A stretch of 64,000 nucleotides of DNA from Kutzneria viridogrisea (GTDB taxonomy: Bacteria > Actinomycetota > Actinomycetes > Mycobacteriales > Pseudonocardiaceae): the NCBI GenBank assembly GCA_014138725.1, contig JACJID010000006.1, positions 680,001-744,000 on the forward strand, read 5' to 3'. Below are positions 49,694 to 57,817 of the stretch, in pieces. A program made the position numbers and the translations under genes. The notes below the pieces were generated by a model. That model worked only from the letters and a program-made list of their open reading frames with translations, did no database searches and was not told the DNA's origin. How positions within the stretch are numbered: position 1 is the first letter of the stretch; each line of letters begins with the position of its first letter.

Positions 49694-50695
49694 GTGACGG
49701 TGAGGGCTTTGGTCGTGCTGCCCGCGCACGTGGGCGGGATTAAGTTGGCCGGTGCGGTGGCGGCCGGACTGGGCGAGGAGTTCGAGACCACGGCGGTGGA
49801 GGCGGCGGGGGACGACCCGCGGGCCCTGCGCGAGGCGGAGGTGATCGTCACGGCGCTGGCCCCGGTCACCGCCGAACACCTGGCGCAGGCGGAGAAGCTG
49901 CGCTTCGTGCAGTGCGCCAGCCACGGCTTCGACCACGTGGATCTGGACGCCGCCGCCGAACGCGGCATCAGCGTGAGCAACATCGGCTCCACCGACGCCG
50001 AGGCGCAGGACGTGGCCGAGCACGCGCTCTGCCTGATCCTGGCGCTGGCCAAACAGCTCATCCCCGGGCACAACGCGTTGCGCGAGGGCAACTGGATCCT
50101 GCCCGCGCTCATGCCCGGCATCACGGAGCTGTTCGGCAAGACCCTGGGCGTCGTGGGCTTCGGCGCCATCGGTCAGCAGTTGGCCCGCCGCGCCGCGGCC
50201 TTCGACATGAAGCTGGTCTACACCGACACCAAGGACGTGGCCAACCCGTACGGGGCCCAGCGGCTGGAACTGGACGAACTGCTCGCCCAGGCCGACTACG
50301 TGTCGCTGCACCTGCCGCTGACCGACCGGACCCGGCACATCCTCGACGCCCGGCGGATCGCGCTGATGAAGCCGACCGCCATCGTGGTGAACACCGCGCG
50401 CGGCGGGCTGATCGACCAGGACGCGCTGGCCCAGGCGCTGACCGAGGGCAGGCTCGGCGGCGCGGGCCTGGACGTGTTCGACCCGGAGCCGCCCGGGGCC
50501 GACCTGGCCCTGCTGCGCGCGCCGAACGTGGCGCTGTCCCCGCACACCGCGGGCGTCACCAGGGAGACCACCCTGCGCATCGCCAACGCGGCGCTGGTCA
50601 ACGTGCGGCGTTTCGCCGGGGGTGAGCCGCCACTGGATGTGGTGAACAGCCCGGTGCAGCGGGTTCAACCTGCGAAAACCCACCCAAAGCGGTGA
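49694..50695 (+). CDS. D-isomer-specific 2-hydroxyacid dehydrogenase
   Basis: NAD(P)-dependent dehydrogenase of 333 residues. Rossmann motif GKTLGVVGFGAIGQQLARRAAA (about 150), catalytic Arg in VVNTARGGLIDQDAL, Glu in LDVFDPEPPGADLAL, and His in VALSPHTAGVTRETT, the complete Arg-Glu-His set. GTG at 49694 lies 6 bp after the oxidase gene, so the two genes form an operon. Together they could process both enantiomers of a 2-hydroxyacid or shuttle a 2-oxoacid. Specificity (lactate, glyoxylate, phosphoglycerate-like) is not readable. Confidence 0.9.
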   Translation: MTVRALVVLPAHVGGIKLAGAVAAGLGEEFETTAVEAAGDDPRALREAEVIVTALAPVTAEHLAQAEKLRFVQCASHGFDHVDLDAAAERGISVSNIGSTDAEAQDVAEHALCLILALAKQLIPGHNALREGNWILPALMPGITELFGKTLGVVGFGAIGQQLARRAAAFDMKLVYTDTKDVANPYGAQRLELDELLAQADYVSLHLPLTDRTRHILDARRIALMKPTAIVVNTARGGLIDQDALAQALTEGRLGGAGLDVFDPEPPGADLALLRAPNVALSPHTAGVTRETTLRIANAALVNVRRFAGGEPPLDVVNSPVQRVQPAKTHPKR

Positions 50696-50777
50696 AAAAG
50701 GCTGATCTTGTGCGGTCCGCCCGCCGCTGCGGTGTCACGCTCAGAGCGGGGGATGGACCGGACAGGAGGTCACCGCG

Positions 50778-51764
50778 GTGCACACCACGCGACTGGGCCG
50801 GGTCCTGGTACTTGCCGTGCTGTTGCTCGGCGTGAGCGGGACGGGGGCCGCGGCCGATCCGGCGCCGCCACCCGTGCCGCTGCCAGGCGGTTCCAACTAC
50901 GACTTCTACTACCTCCAGGGCTGCTACCGCGAGCCGTACCACGTGGTCAACGGCTTCAACAGGGCGCCGGACATCATCCGGTACCAGCTGGGGGAGATGC
51001 GCAAGGCCGGGCAGAGCAGGCTGACCATCGGCATCTTCCACCACCGGGGCCCCGACTCCGGCACGATCATGGACTCCACCGGCGGCAAGCTGTCCGACCA
51101 GAACCGCAGGAACCTCACCGACCTGCTCGCCGCGGTCAAGCAGGCGGGCTTCGCCGAGGTCGCGGTGGCCTTCAACAGCCTGTCCCCGAACAGCCCCAGC
51201 GGGTGGTCGTCCTGGCAGCCCGACCTGTACCAGGAGAACTGGCAGCTCATCCAGGACCTGCACCCGGTGATCGCGGGCGCGGGCCTGCCCTACCGCGTGG
51301 ACCTGGGCAACGAGCTGACCGCCTCGGCGGGGCAGAAGGTCGTGCTCCAGTACGACCAGCAGCTCTGGAAGGACTACACGGCCAAGTTCGGCCGCAACGA
51401 CTCGGTGGGCTTCTCGGTCAACAGCAACGATCCCAACCAGGTCGGCTCCGTGGGCCAGATCTACGGGACGACCCCGCCGCCCCTGTTCGACATCCACGTC
51501 TACGACCAGGAGTACGAGCGGTTCCTGGCCGCCGACACGGCCCTGCGGCAGGCGGGCTACACCACCCAGCCGATCATCGTCGGCGAGTCCTTCTACAACG
51601 ACAAGGCCGCCGCCGAGGGCTTCGCCAAGGCCAGCAAGCAGACCGGGCGGCAGATCTACTACCTCACCCAGTGGCCCAAGACCCGGGCCAACGTCACCCA
51701 GTGCGACCAGGTGGACGTGGCCCCGCCCGCCGACTTCTCCGCTTACAAGGCCGCCGGGTTCTGA
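50778..51764 (+). CDS. Secreted GH-A-clan glycosidase-like TIM-barrel protein
   Basis: Secreted protein of 328 residues: signal peptide about 1-27 (VLVLAVLLLGVSGTGAAADP), then a single barrel-like domain. DLGNELTAS (about 175) places Asn-Glu as the acid/base pair and PIIVGESFYND (about 268) the second Glu, which is the GH-A clan pattern. The rest (GSNYDFYYLQGCYREPYHVV at the mature N-terminus) is not assigned to a numbered family. It may be a hydrolase of GH39/GH5 type. GTG start with AGGAGG. Its 3' end overlaps the convergent acyltransferase gene by 22 nt. Confidence 0.72.
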   Translation: MHTTRLGRVLVLAVLLLGVSGTGAAADPAPPPVPLPGGSNYDFYYLQGCYREPYHVVNGFNRAPDIIRYQLGEMRKAGQSRLTIGIFHHRGPDSGTIMDSTGGKLSDQNRRNLTDLLAAVKQAGFAEVAVAFNSLSPNSPSGWSSWQPDLYQENWQLIQDLHPVIAGAGLPYRVDLGNELTASAGQKVVLQYDQQLWKDYTAKFGRNDSVGFSVNSNDPNQVGSVGQIYGTTPPPLFDIHVYDQEYERFLAADTALRQAGYTTQPIIVGESFYNDKAAAEGFAKASKQTGRQIYYLTQWPKTRANVTQCDQVDVAPPADFSAYKAAGF

Positions 51765-52837
51765 CGCACCGCGGCGACCGGTTCGGCAGGCTTGACCGGC
51801 TTGACAGGCTTGTGGCGCAGCGCGGGCTTCTCCACCCAGCGCCAACTCGCCGCCGCCAGCGCCAGCACGATCACGGCCGTCAGCAGGGCGTTGAGCCACG
51901 GGTTGAGCAGCCCCGCCTGGGCGAGGATCTGCTGCACGGGGAAACCGAGCAGGTAGGTGCCGTAGGACAGGTCGTAGCCCTTGGTGGGCTGGTGCAGGGC
52001 GGCAGGCGCGCGGAAGGCCACGGTGAAGGTCGCCACCGCGATGAACAGGATCGAGCCGAGCACGGCGGCCGGGGTCACCCACAGCGCCGCCCAGACCACG
52101 GCCGCGGCAGCCAGCGCCCACCACGGCGGCGGGGTCGTGCCGCGGAACGCCCGGAAGGCCATGCCCAGCGCGAAGTAGGCGATCGGCACCGCGGTGTCCC
52201 AGCCGAGCAGGAAGGGCACCAGCGGGCCGGTGTAGCCGGTGGCCTCGATGGCCGTGGCGACCACACAGGCGGCCACCGCGATCGTGGCGAGCACCCAGCG
52301 GCGGCGCAGCGCCCCGAGCAGCCCGAGCACGACCACCGCCACGTAGCAGAGCACCTCGACGCGGATCGTCCACAGTGAACCGTCCACCGCGCCGGGGAAC
52401 GGGTTGCCCGCGAACACTCCCGGCAGGTCGTACTGCATGGGGATGATCAACAGGTTGCCGCCCAGGAACTTCCATGTCCCCGGGTTGGCGAGGTAGTCGC
52501 GCAGGCTCAGCTGGGTGCACAGCGGGCCGAGCACCAGCGCGAGCACCAGGATCACCAGCACGTACGCGGGGTAGATCCGCAGGAAGCGGCGCCCGGCGAA
52601 CCGGCGCGGGGACGGGTCGCTGAGCCAGCTGCCCGCCACCAGGTAGCCGCTGAGCAGGAAGAACACCCCGACACCCGCGGCCCCGGCATCGGTGCCGCTC
52701 AGCGCGGTCAGCGGGTCGGTGTGCCCGGTGAGCACCCAGCTGTGGCCGAACACCACCAGCAGCGCCGCGACCAGTCGGAGCAGGTCGAACGCGTTGCCGC
52801 GCCGCAGTGCCGCAGAAATTGTGCCCACGTCGTTCAT
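51743..52837 (-). CDS. Acyltransferase-3 family membrane protein (OafA/YrhL type)
   Basis: Membrane acyltransferase of 364 residues with about ten helices. Opening FDLLRLVAALLVVFGHSWVL contains the conserved Arg and the catalytic His (about residue 32). FFLLSGYLVAGSW and RRFLRIYPAYVLVILV match the family, as do DGSLWTIRVEVLCYV and SYGTYLLGFPVQQIL. Such enzymes transfer acetyl or longer acyl groups to cell-surface sugars or secondary metabolites. The C-terminal 25 residues are basic and Pro-rich. Acceptor unknown. Confidence 0.88.
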   Translation of the reverse strand: MNDVGTISAALRRGNAFDLLRLVAALLVVFGHSWVLTGHTDPLTALSGTDAGAAGVGVFFLLSGYLVAGSWLSDPSPRRFAGRRFLRIYPAYVLVILVLALVLGPLCTQLSLRDYLANPGTWKFLGGNLLIIPMQYDLPGVFAGNPFPGAVDGSLWTIRVEVLCYVAVVVLGLLGALRRRWVLATIAVAACVVATAIEATGYTGPLVPFLLGWDTAVPIAYFALGMAFRAFRGTTPPPWWALAAAAVVWAALWVTPAAVLGSILFIAVATFTVAFRAPAALHQPTKGYDLSYGTYLLGFPVQQILAQAGLLNPWLNALLTAVIVLALAAASWRWVEKPALRHKPVKPVKPAEPVAAVRQNPAAL

Positions 52838-52953
52838 CCTTGCTGCCGACCGGCCCGGGTCCGGGAAGGCTAGCGCCCGTGACCGTTGGGCAACCGGTGA
52901 GGCCCATGCGGAGTCTCCCCGGCCGGAAGTGATCCACTTCAGGGAGAACGAGA

Positions 52954-53454
52954 ATGCACATCACCCTGGTGCGCGCGGCCGCGGCCGCCGCACTCGCACT
53001 GACCGCCGTCGCCGGGCCCGCCTCGGCGGCCGATGACGACACCGTGATCGGCCCGGACGGCTTCGGCCCGCTCAAGGTCGGCATGAGCCTGGCCGACGCC
53101 AAGGCCACGGGCAAGGTCCGCGACGCGGTCGGCGGCAACGAGTTGTGCCGCGGCTACAACTGGACCTACTCCGAGGGGCCGATGTTGATCATCTCGGCCA
53201 AGTTCGGCGTGTACTCCGTCGCCGGCTCGGCCCCGGACGCCCACACCCCGGAGGGCGTGCGGGTCGGGTCGACCACCGAGCAGGTGCGCACGGCATACCC
53301 GAAGGCCACCACCAGTGCGAGCAACGGGGTTGAGGTGTTCATAACGCCCACCCCGCAGAACCCGGACAACCGGTACGTCTTCGGCCTGCGCGACGGCAAG
53401 GTCGTCGGCTTCGCGCTGCAGTCGGTCGACGCGCACGACTGCGCGGCGGGTTGA
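52954..53454 (+). CDS. Small secreted protein, unknown function
   Basis: Exported protein of 166 residues. Signal peptide about 1-25 (AAAAAALALTAVAGPASAAD), then GFGPLKVGMSLADAKATGKV and a two-Cys domain (LCRGYNWTY and the near-terminal HDCAAG, a probable disulfide). The pattern VGMSLADA...TPEGVRVGSTTEQVRTAYP repeats twice, resembling small actinobacterial secreted domains of unknown role. AGGGAGAA precedes the ATG. No neighbour explains it. Confidence 0.75.
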   Translation: MHITLVRAAAAAALALTAVAGPASAADDDTVIGPDGFGPLKVGMSLADAKATGKVRDAVGGNELCRGYNWTYSEGPMLIISAKFGVYSVAGSAPDAHTPEGVRVGSTTEQVRTAYPKATTSASNGVEVFITPTPQNPDNRYVFGLRDGKVVGFALQSVDAHDCAAG

Positions 53455-53510
53455 CCTGTGGTGAGGGGCGTCCGCCGGGCGCCCCTCACCCGCGCGGGTA
53501 AGGTCGGGCG

Positions 53511-54092
53511 GTGAACCCCGTGGACCACCTCGTGTACGCCACCCCAGACCTGGACGGCACCCTGCGCGAGCTGGCCGCGCGCGGGCTGCGACTGAGCCCC
53601 GGTGGGCCGCACACCGGTCTGGGCACCCGCAACCACCTCGCCGATCTCGGCGAAGGGCGCTACCTGGAGGTGATCGGCCCCGACCCCGAGCAGGACGGGC
53701 CGCCGCTGACCTTCGGCATCGCCGAGCTGACCGCCCCGCGCCTGGCGACCTGGGCCGTGCGCGTGCCCGACCTGGACCGCCTCGCCGCCCACCCCGTCGC
53801 GATGTCCCGCCAGCGGCCCGACGGCGTCACCCTGTCGTGGCGGCTCGCCTTCCCGCAGGACAGCCTGCACGGGCTCGTGCCGTTCCTGATCGACTGGGGC
53901 GCCAGCGAACACCCTTCCGCCACGGCCGCGCCGGGCGCACGCCTGCTCAGGTTGCACGGCGGCCACCCCGAGCCGGAGTTCGTCCGCGCGCGCCTGACCG
54001 AGGTCGGCGCCGACCTGGACCTGGTCCGCGCCGACGAGCCCTGGCTGGCCGCCGTGATCGCCACGCCCTCGGGTGAGGTCGAACTGCGCTGA
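53511..54092 (+). CDS. VOC-superfamily glyoxalase-like protein
   Basis: Protein of 193 residues with the Glyoxalase_3-like start VDHLVYATPDLDGTLRELAA. The metal-ligand pattern His near residue 5, GTRNHLADLGEGRYLEVIG (about 42-60) and RLAFPQDSLHGLVPFLIDWG (about 115) fits the VOC fold. Substrate unknown; these are often dioxygenase-, isomerase- or resistance-type enzymes. GTG start at 53511, with no strong ribosome site. It is followed by three tandem hairpin elements. Confidence 0.85.
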   Translation: MNPVDHLVYATPDLDGTLRELAARGLRLSPGGPHTGLGTRNHLADLGEGRYLEVIGPDPEQDGPPLTFGIAELTAPRLATWAVRVPDLDRLAAHPVAMSRQRPDGVTLSWRLAFPQDSLHGLVPFLIDWGASEHPSATAAPGARLLRLHGGHPEPEFVRARLTEVGADLDLVRADEPWLAAVIATPSGEVELR

Positions 54093-54120
54093 GGGGGTGT
54101 GCCGGCTCGCCCCCCAGCCG

Positions 54121-54175
54121 CGTCACATAGGTGCCCTTCATGACGGTCAACGTCTCAAAGGGCACCTATGTGACG
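54121..54175. repeat. Inverted-repeat element, class C (1 of 3)
   Basis: 18-bp perfect arms CGTCACATAGGTGCCCTT (54121-54138) and AAGGGCACCTATGTGACG (54158-54175), loop 19 nt. First of three related elements packed into the gap between convergent genes. Confidence 0.83.
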
Positions 54176-54222
54176 GCGGGGCGAGCGAGCCGCCGCGCGA
54201 CGCAGCCGTCCTGTCGTGTCAC

Positions 54223-54265
54223 GAAGGTGCCCTTGACGACGTTGGGTGTCCTGAACGGCACCTTC
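54223..54265. repeat. Inverted-repeat element, class C (2 of 3, decayed)
   Basis: Only 9-bp arms GAAGGTGCC and GGCACCTTC remain paired (54223-54231 and 54257-54265). The centre TTGACGACGTTGGGTGTCC no longer pairs. Evidently the same element in decay. Confidence 0.65.
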
Positions 54266-54307
54266 ATGGCGTGCGAGGTGTGGCGGCGACCCGTGCCCCA
54301 CCGCCGC

Positions 54308-54350
54308 GAAGGTGCCCTTTGCGACACCCAACGTCTCAAAGGGCACCTTC
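54308..54350. repeat. Inverted-repeat element, class C (3 of 3)
   Basis: 13-bp perfect arms GAAGGTGCCCTTT (54308-54320) and AAAGGGCACCTTC (54338-54350), loop 17 nt. It lies 17 bp downstream of the DAHP synthase stop codon (54368, minus strand). Confidence 0.78.
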
Positions 54351-54367
54351 ATGGCATTGGCACCCCG

Positions 54368-55456
54368 TCAGCGGGCGCCGCTCAGCGAGTCCGCGCGCCG
54401 CGAGGCCACGGCGGCGGCCAGGTCGCGCAGCACGGAAACCGTGACGTCCCAACCCATGCACGCGTCGGTGACGCTCTGCCCGTAGGTCAGCGAGGTGGCC
54501 TCGCCGAGGGTGAGCTCCTGGCGGCCCGGCACGAGGAAGCTCTCCAGCATGAGGCCGACGACGCCCCGTTCCCCGGCGGCCACGCGCGCGGCGATGTCGG
54601 CGGCGACGGCGGGCTGGCGCAGGTGGTCCTTGCCGCTGTTGCCGTGGCTGCCGTCGACGATGACCCGGCCGGGCAGCCCGGCGGAGTCGAGCCGTGCCAG
54701 GGTGTGCTCGACGCTGGCCCGGTCGTAGTTGGGGCCCGCGGAGCTGCCGCGCAGGATGACGTGGCAGTCGGGGTTGCCGCTGGTGGAGAAGATCGCGGCG
54801 AGCCCGTCGTCGGTGACGCCGGGGAACACGTGGCTGCTGGCGGCGGCCTTGACGGCGTCCACGGCGGCCTGCACGTCGCCCTCGGTGGAGTTCTTGATAC
54901 CGATGGGCATGGACAGCCCGCTGCACAGCTGGCGGTGCACCTGGCTCTGCGCGGTGCGGGCGCCGATGGAGCCCCAGCTGACGGTGTCGGCGATGTACTG
55001 CGGGGTGATCGGGTCGAGGAACTCGCAGCCCACCGGCAGGCCCAGCGCGAGGATGTCCAGCAGCAGGGCGCGTGCGGCGCGCAGCCCGTGGTTGACGTCG
55101 AAGCTGCCGTCCAGGTTCGGGTCGTTGATCAAACCCTTCCAGCCCAGGGTGGTGCGCGGCTTCTCGAAGTAGACCCGCATCACCACGCACAGGTCCTCGG
55201 ACAGCTCGGCGGACAGCGCGGCGAGCCTGCGGGCGTACTCCAGGCCCGCGGCGGGATCGTGCACGGAGCACGGGCCCACCACCACGAGTAGTCGGTCATC
55301 GGCGCCGTCGAGCACGCGGGTGACCGCGGTGCGGCTCTGCACCACCACGGCACGGCCCGCGTCGGTGAGCGGTAGTTCGTCGCGCAGCAGGGCGGGGGAC
55401 ACCATCGGGCGAACCCCGGCGATGCGCTGGTTGTGGACCTGGTCGGTACTGGACAC
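54368..55456 (-). CDS. aroG: 3-deoxy-7-phosphoheptulonate synthase, class I
   Basis: First enzyme of the shikimate pathway, condensing phosphoenolpyruvate and erythrose-4-phosphate, 362 residues. AroFGH-type motifs: VVVGPCSVHDPAAGLEYA (about 60), MRVYFEKPRTTLGWKGLINDP (about 95), GARTAQSQVHRQLCSGLSMP (about 165), GIKNSTEGD, VIVDGSHGNSGKD, and EATSLTYGQSVTDACMGWD near the end. Actinomycetes usually rely on a class II enzyme, so this class I copy is probably an additional one. GTG 55456 follows GAGGAG. The leader contains an aromatic peptide and an attenuator. Confidence 0.95.
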   Translation of the reverse strand: MSSTDQVHNQRIAGVRPMVSPALLRDELPLTDAGRAVVVQSRTAVTRVLDGADDRLLVVVGPCSVHDPAAGLEYARRLAALSAELSEDLCVVMRVYFEKPRTTLGWKGLINDPNLDGSFDVNHGLRAARALLLDILALGLPVGCEFLDPITPQYIADTVSWGSIGARTAQSQVHRQLCSGLSMPIGIKNSTEGDVQAAVDAVKAAASSHVFPGVTDDGLAAIFSTSGNPDCHVILRGSSAGPNYDRASVEHTLARLDSAGLPGRVIVDGSHGNSGKDHLRQPAVAADIAARVAAGERGVVGLMLESFLVPGRQELTLGEATSLTYGQSVTDACMGWDVTVSVLRDLAAAVASRRADSLSGAR

Positions 55457-55521
55457 GGTGCTGCTCCTCGTCTCGCAGACCGATCCACTCCGTCGCCGGT
55501 CTGCCTGTATCTGGGCAAACA

Positions 55522-55550
55522 AAAAGGCAGAGGTCGTGGGACCCCTGCCT
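55522..55550 (-). terminator. Attenuator terminator upstream of aroG
   Basis: Minus-strand hairpin: GGCAGGGGT, loop CCCACG, ACCTCTGCC (one G-U pair), followed by TTTTTGTTT. It is a proper intrinsic terminator placed 66 nt before the DAHP synthase start and 27 nt after the leader-peptide stop codon. A competing pairing is available upstream between GAGCCGG and CCGGCTC. Confidence 0.85.
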
Positions 55551-55577
55551 GAGCCGGCTCTGGATGGCTTGTCGCGG

Positions 55578-55655
55578 TCAGCGCGTGGTCGCACCGCCGG
55601 GCCCACCCAGGGCCGGCTCGCTAAACCACGGATAACGACGCACGAGGTGGAGCAT
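55578..55655 (-). CDS. Aromatic leader peptide controlling aroG by attenuation
   Basis: A 25-residue peptide starting MLHLVRRYPWFSEPALG, with Tyr, Trp and Phe codons close together (codons 8, 10, 11), followed by Gly-rich codons and TGA. Scarcity of any aromatic aminoacyl-tRNA would stall a ribosome there. The mRNA after it contains GAGCCGG and CCGGCTC blocks that can pair instead of the terminator at 55522-55550. A single leader reading all three aromatic amino acids fits a general aromatic-pathway enzyme. Function is inferred from the arrangement. Confidence 0.78.
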   Translation of the reverse strand: MLHLVRRYPWFSEPALGGPGGATTR

Positions 55656-55734
55656 ACCCGATGTTGACGACCCCGGTTTAATGGGTCAGTATCAGTCCAT
55701 TGAAGCGGGACCCCCGATGCGGAAGGCTGGCCGG

Positions 55735-57099
55735 ATGTCGCGAAGCGAAGGTCTGCTCACCGTCGACGAACTGCGCGAGCTGGTCGCCGACGGCACAGTC
55801 GACACCGTGCTGGTGGCCATCGCCGACATGCAGGGCAGGTTGCAGGGCAAGCGTTGCGCCGCGAAGTACTTCCTGGACACGGTGCTGGAACACGCCACCG
55901 AGGGCTGCAACTACCTGCTCGCGGTGGACGTGGAGATGAACACCGTCAGCGGCTACCAGGTGTCCTCCTGGGAGCGTGGTTACGGGGACTTCGTGATGCG
56001 CCCCGACCTGTCCACCCTGCGGCTGACCCCGTGGCTGCCGGGCACCGCCCTGGTCATGTGCGACGTGGAGTGGGAGGACGGCAGCCCGGTCACCGTCTCG
56101 CCGCGCCAGGTGCTGCGCCGCCAGCTCGACCGGCTCGCCGAGCGCGGGCTGGCCGCCTTCGTGGGTACCGAGCTGGAGTTCATCGTCTTCGACGACAGCT
56201 ACGAGCAGGCACACGACCTGGGCTACCGGGACCTGCGCCCGGCCAACCAGTACAACGTGGACTACTCCCTGCTGGGCACCTCGCGCATCGAGCCGCTGCT
56301 GCGCCGCATCCGCAACGAGATGGCGGGCGCGGGCATGGTCGTGGAGTCGGCCAAGGGCGAGTGCAACCTCGGCCAGCACGAGATCGTCTTCCGCTACGAC
56401 GAGGCACTGTCCACCTGCGACGGTCACAGCCTCTACAAGAACGGGGCCAAGGAGATCGCCGCGCAGGAGGGCCGCGCGCTGACCTTCATGGCCAAGTACA
56501 ACGAGCGCGAGGGCAACTCCTGCCACATCCACCTCAGCCTGCGCGGCACCGACGGGGAGCTGACCTTCGCCGGGGACGGTCCGCACGGCATGTCCGTGCA
56601 GGCGCAGCGGTTCATCGCCGGGCAGCTCGCCTGCCTGCGCGAGCTGACCCTGCTGTTCGCGCCGAACGTCAACTCGTACAAGCGTTTCGTGCCGGGAAGC
56701 TTCGCGCCGACGGCCGTGGCCTGGGGCCGGGACAACCGGACCTGCGCCCTGCGACTGGTCGGCCACGGGGCGGGCCTGCGCGTGGAGAACCGCGTGCCCG
56801 GCGGGGACGTCAACCCCTACCTGGCGGTGGCGGCACTGATCGCGGCCGGTCTGCACGGCATCGACAACGAGCTGGAGCTCCAGCCGGAGCTGACCGGCAA
56901 CGCCTACACCTCCGGGGCGCCGACCGTGCCCTCGACCCTGCGTGAGGCCGCCGACCTGTTCTCCGCCAGCGAGTTGGCCCGCACGGCCTTCGGCGAGGAC
57001 GTGGTCGCCCACTACGGCAACGCGGCACGGGTGGAGCTGGCCGCCTTCGAGTCCGCCGTCACCGACTGGGAGCGGGTCCGTGGCTTCGAACGGCTCTGA
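55735..57099 (+). CDS. Glutamine synthetase-like gamma-glutamyl-amine ligase (GlnA3/PuuA type)
   Basis: ATP-dependent ligase of 454 residues of the GS fold that probably joins glutamate to an amine, not ammonia, because it heads a Puu-like operon. Motifs: GYGDFVMRPDLSTLRLTPW (about 80), FVGTELEFIVFD (about 140), VESAKGECNLGQHEIVFRY (about 200), NSCHIHLSLRG (about 260), and the ATP/Glu site NRTCALRLVGHGAGLRVENRV (about 335). ATG 55735 is chosen for GGAAGG upstream; ATG codons at 55717 and 55681 are alternatives. Substrate could be putrescine, spermidine or ethanolamine. Confidence 0.85.
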   Translation: MSRSEGLLTVDELRELVADGTVDTVLVAIADMQGRLQGKRCAAKYFLDTVLEHATEGCNYLLAVDVEMNTVSGYQVSSWERGYGDFVMRPDLSTLRLTPWLPGTALVMCDVEWEDGSPVTVSPRQVLRRQLDRLAERGLAAFVGTELEFIVFDDSYEQAHDLGYRDLRPANQYNVDYSLLGTSRIEPLLRRIRNEMAGAGMVVESAKGECNLGQHEIVFRYDEALSTCDGHSLYKNGAKEIAAQEGRALTFMAKYNEREGNSCHIHLSLRGTDGELTFAGDGPHGMSVQAQRFIAGQLACLRELTLLFAPNVNSYKRFVPGSFAPTAVAWGRDNRTCALRLVGHGAGLRVENRVPGGDVNPYLAVAALIAAGLHGIDNELELQPELTGNAYTSGAPTVPSTLREAADLFSASELARTAFGEDVVAHYGNAARVELAAFESAVTDWERVRGFERL

Positions 57100-57817
57100 T
57101 TCGAGCGGCTCCGGGCGCAGGCCGGTCATCGGCGTCACCACGTATCTGGAGCGAACCCGTTACGGCGCTTGGGATGTCGAGGCCGCGGTGCTGGCCCGCA
57201 CCTACGTGGACGTGGTCGCCGCGGCGGGCGGCAACCCCGTGCTGCTGCCGCCGCTGGACGACTGGCAGGCCGAGAGCGTGGCCTTCCTGGACGGCCTGGT
57301 GCTGGCCGGTGGCGCCGACGTGGACCCGGCCCGCTACGGCCAGCGGCCGCACCCGCGCACCGGTAACCTGCGGCCGGACCGCGACGCGGCGGAGTTCGCG
57401 CTGGCGCGGGCCGCGCTGGAGGTGGACCTGCCGATGATCGGGGTGTGCCGTGGCATGCAGGTGCTCAACGCCGTGCTCGGCGGCACGCTCGTGCAGCACG
57501 TGCCGGACGTGACCGGCGCGACCACGCACCAGCCAGCGGTGGGCCAGTTCGCGAACAATCCCGTGTCGCTGGTGCCCGGCAGCAGGCTCGCCGAGATCCT
57601 GGGGCCGAGCGCGGTCGTGTCCTGCTCGCACCACCAGGCGATCGACCGGCTCGGCGCGGGCCTGACCGTGGCGGCCACCGCGGCCGACGGCACGATCGAG
57701 GCGGTGGAACTGTCCACAGCGGACTTCGTGCTCGGCGTGCAGTGGCATCCCGAGCAGGACGCGGAAGTGCGGCTGTTCAAGGCTTTGGTGGACAACACCA
57801 GGAGGAGTGACCGGTGA
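57080..57817 (+). CDS. Gamma-glutamyl-gamma-aminobutyrate hydrolase-type amidotransferase (PuuD-like)
   Basis: Class I glutamine-amidotransferase-like hydrolase of 245 residues that would release glutamate from the gamma-glutamyl intermediate. VIGVTTYLERTRYGAWDVEA opens the fold, GLVLAGGADVDPARYG (about 75) forms the oxyanion side, the catalytic Cys sits in MIGVCRGMQVLNAVLGG (about 122), and the His in FVLGVQWHPEQDAE. GTG 57080 is chosen for GGGAG upstream; it overlaps the GS-like gene by 20 nt. Second gene of the operon. Confidence 0.9.
   Translation: MASNGSDSSGSGRRPVIGVTTYLERTRYGAWDVEAAVLARTYVDVVAAAGGNPVLLPPLDDWQAESVAFLDGLVLAGGADVDPARYGQRPHPRTGNLRPDRDAAEFALARAALEVDLPMIGVCRGMQVLNAVLGGTLVQHVPDVTGATTHQPAVGQFANNPVSLVPGSRLAEILGPSAVVSCSHHQAIDRLGAGLTVAATAADGTIEAVELSTADFVLGVQWHPEQDAEVRLFKALVDNTRRSDR

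Noticed and set aside
49694-50695. Phosphoglycerate dehydrogenase (serA) for the D-2-hydroxyacid dehydrogenase
   Set aside because: It lacks the C-terminal ACT/regulatory domain and lies in an operon with a lactate-oxidase-like gene, so a specific serA label is not justified.
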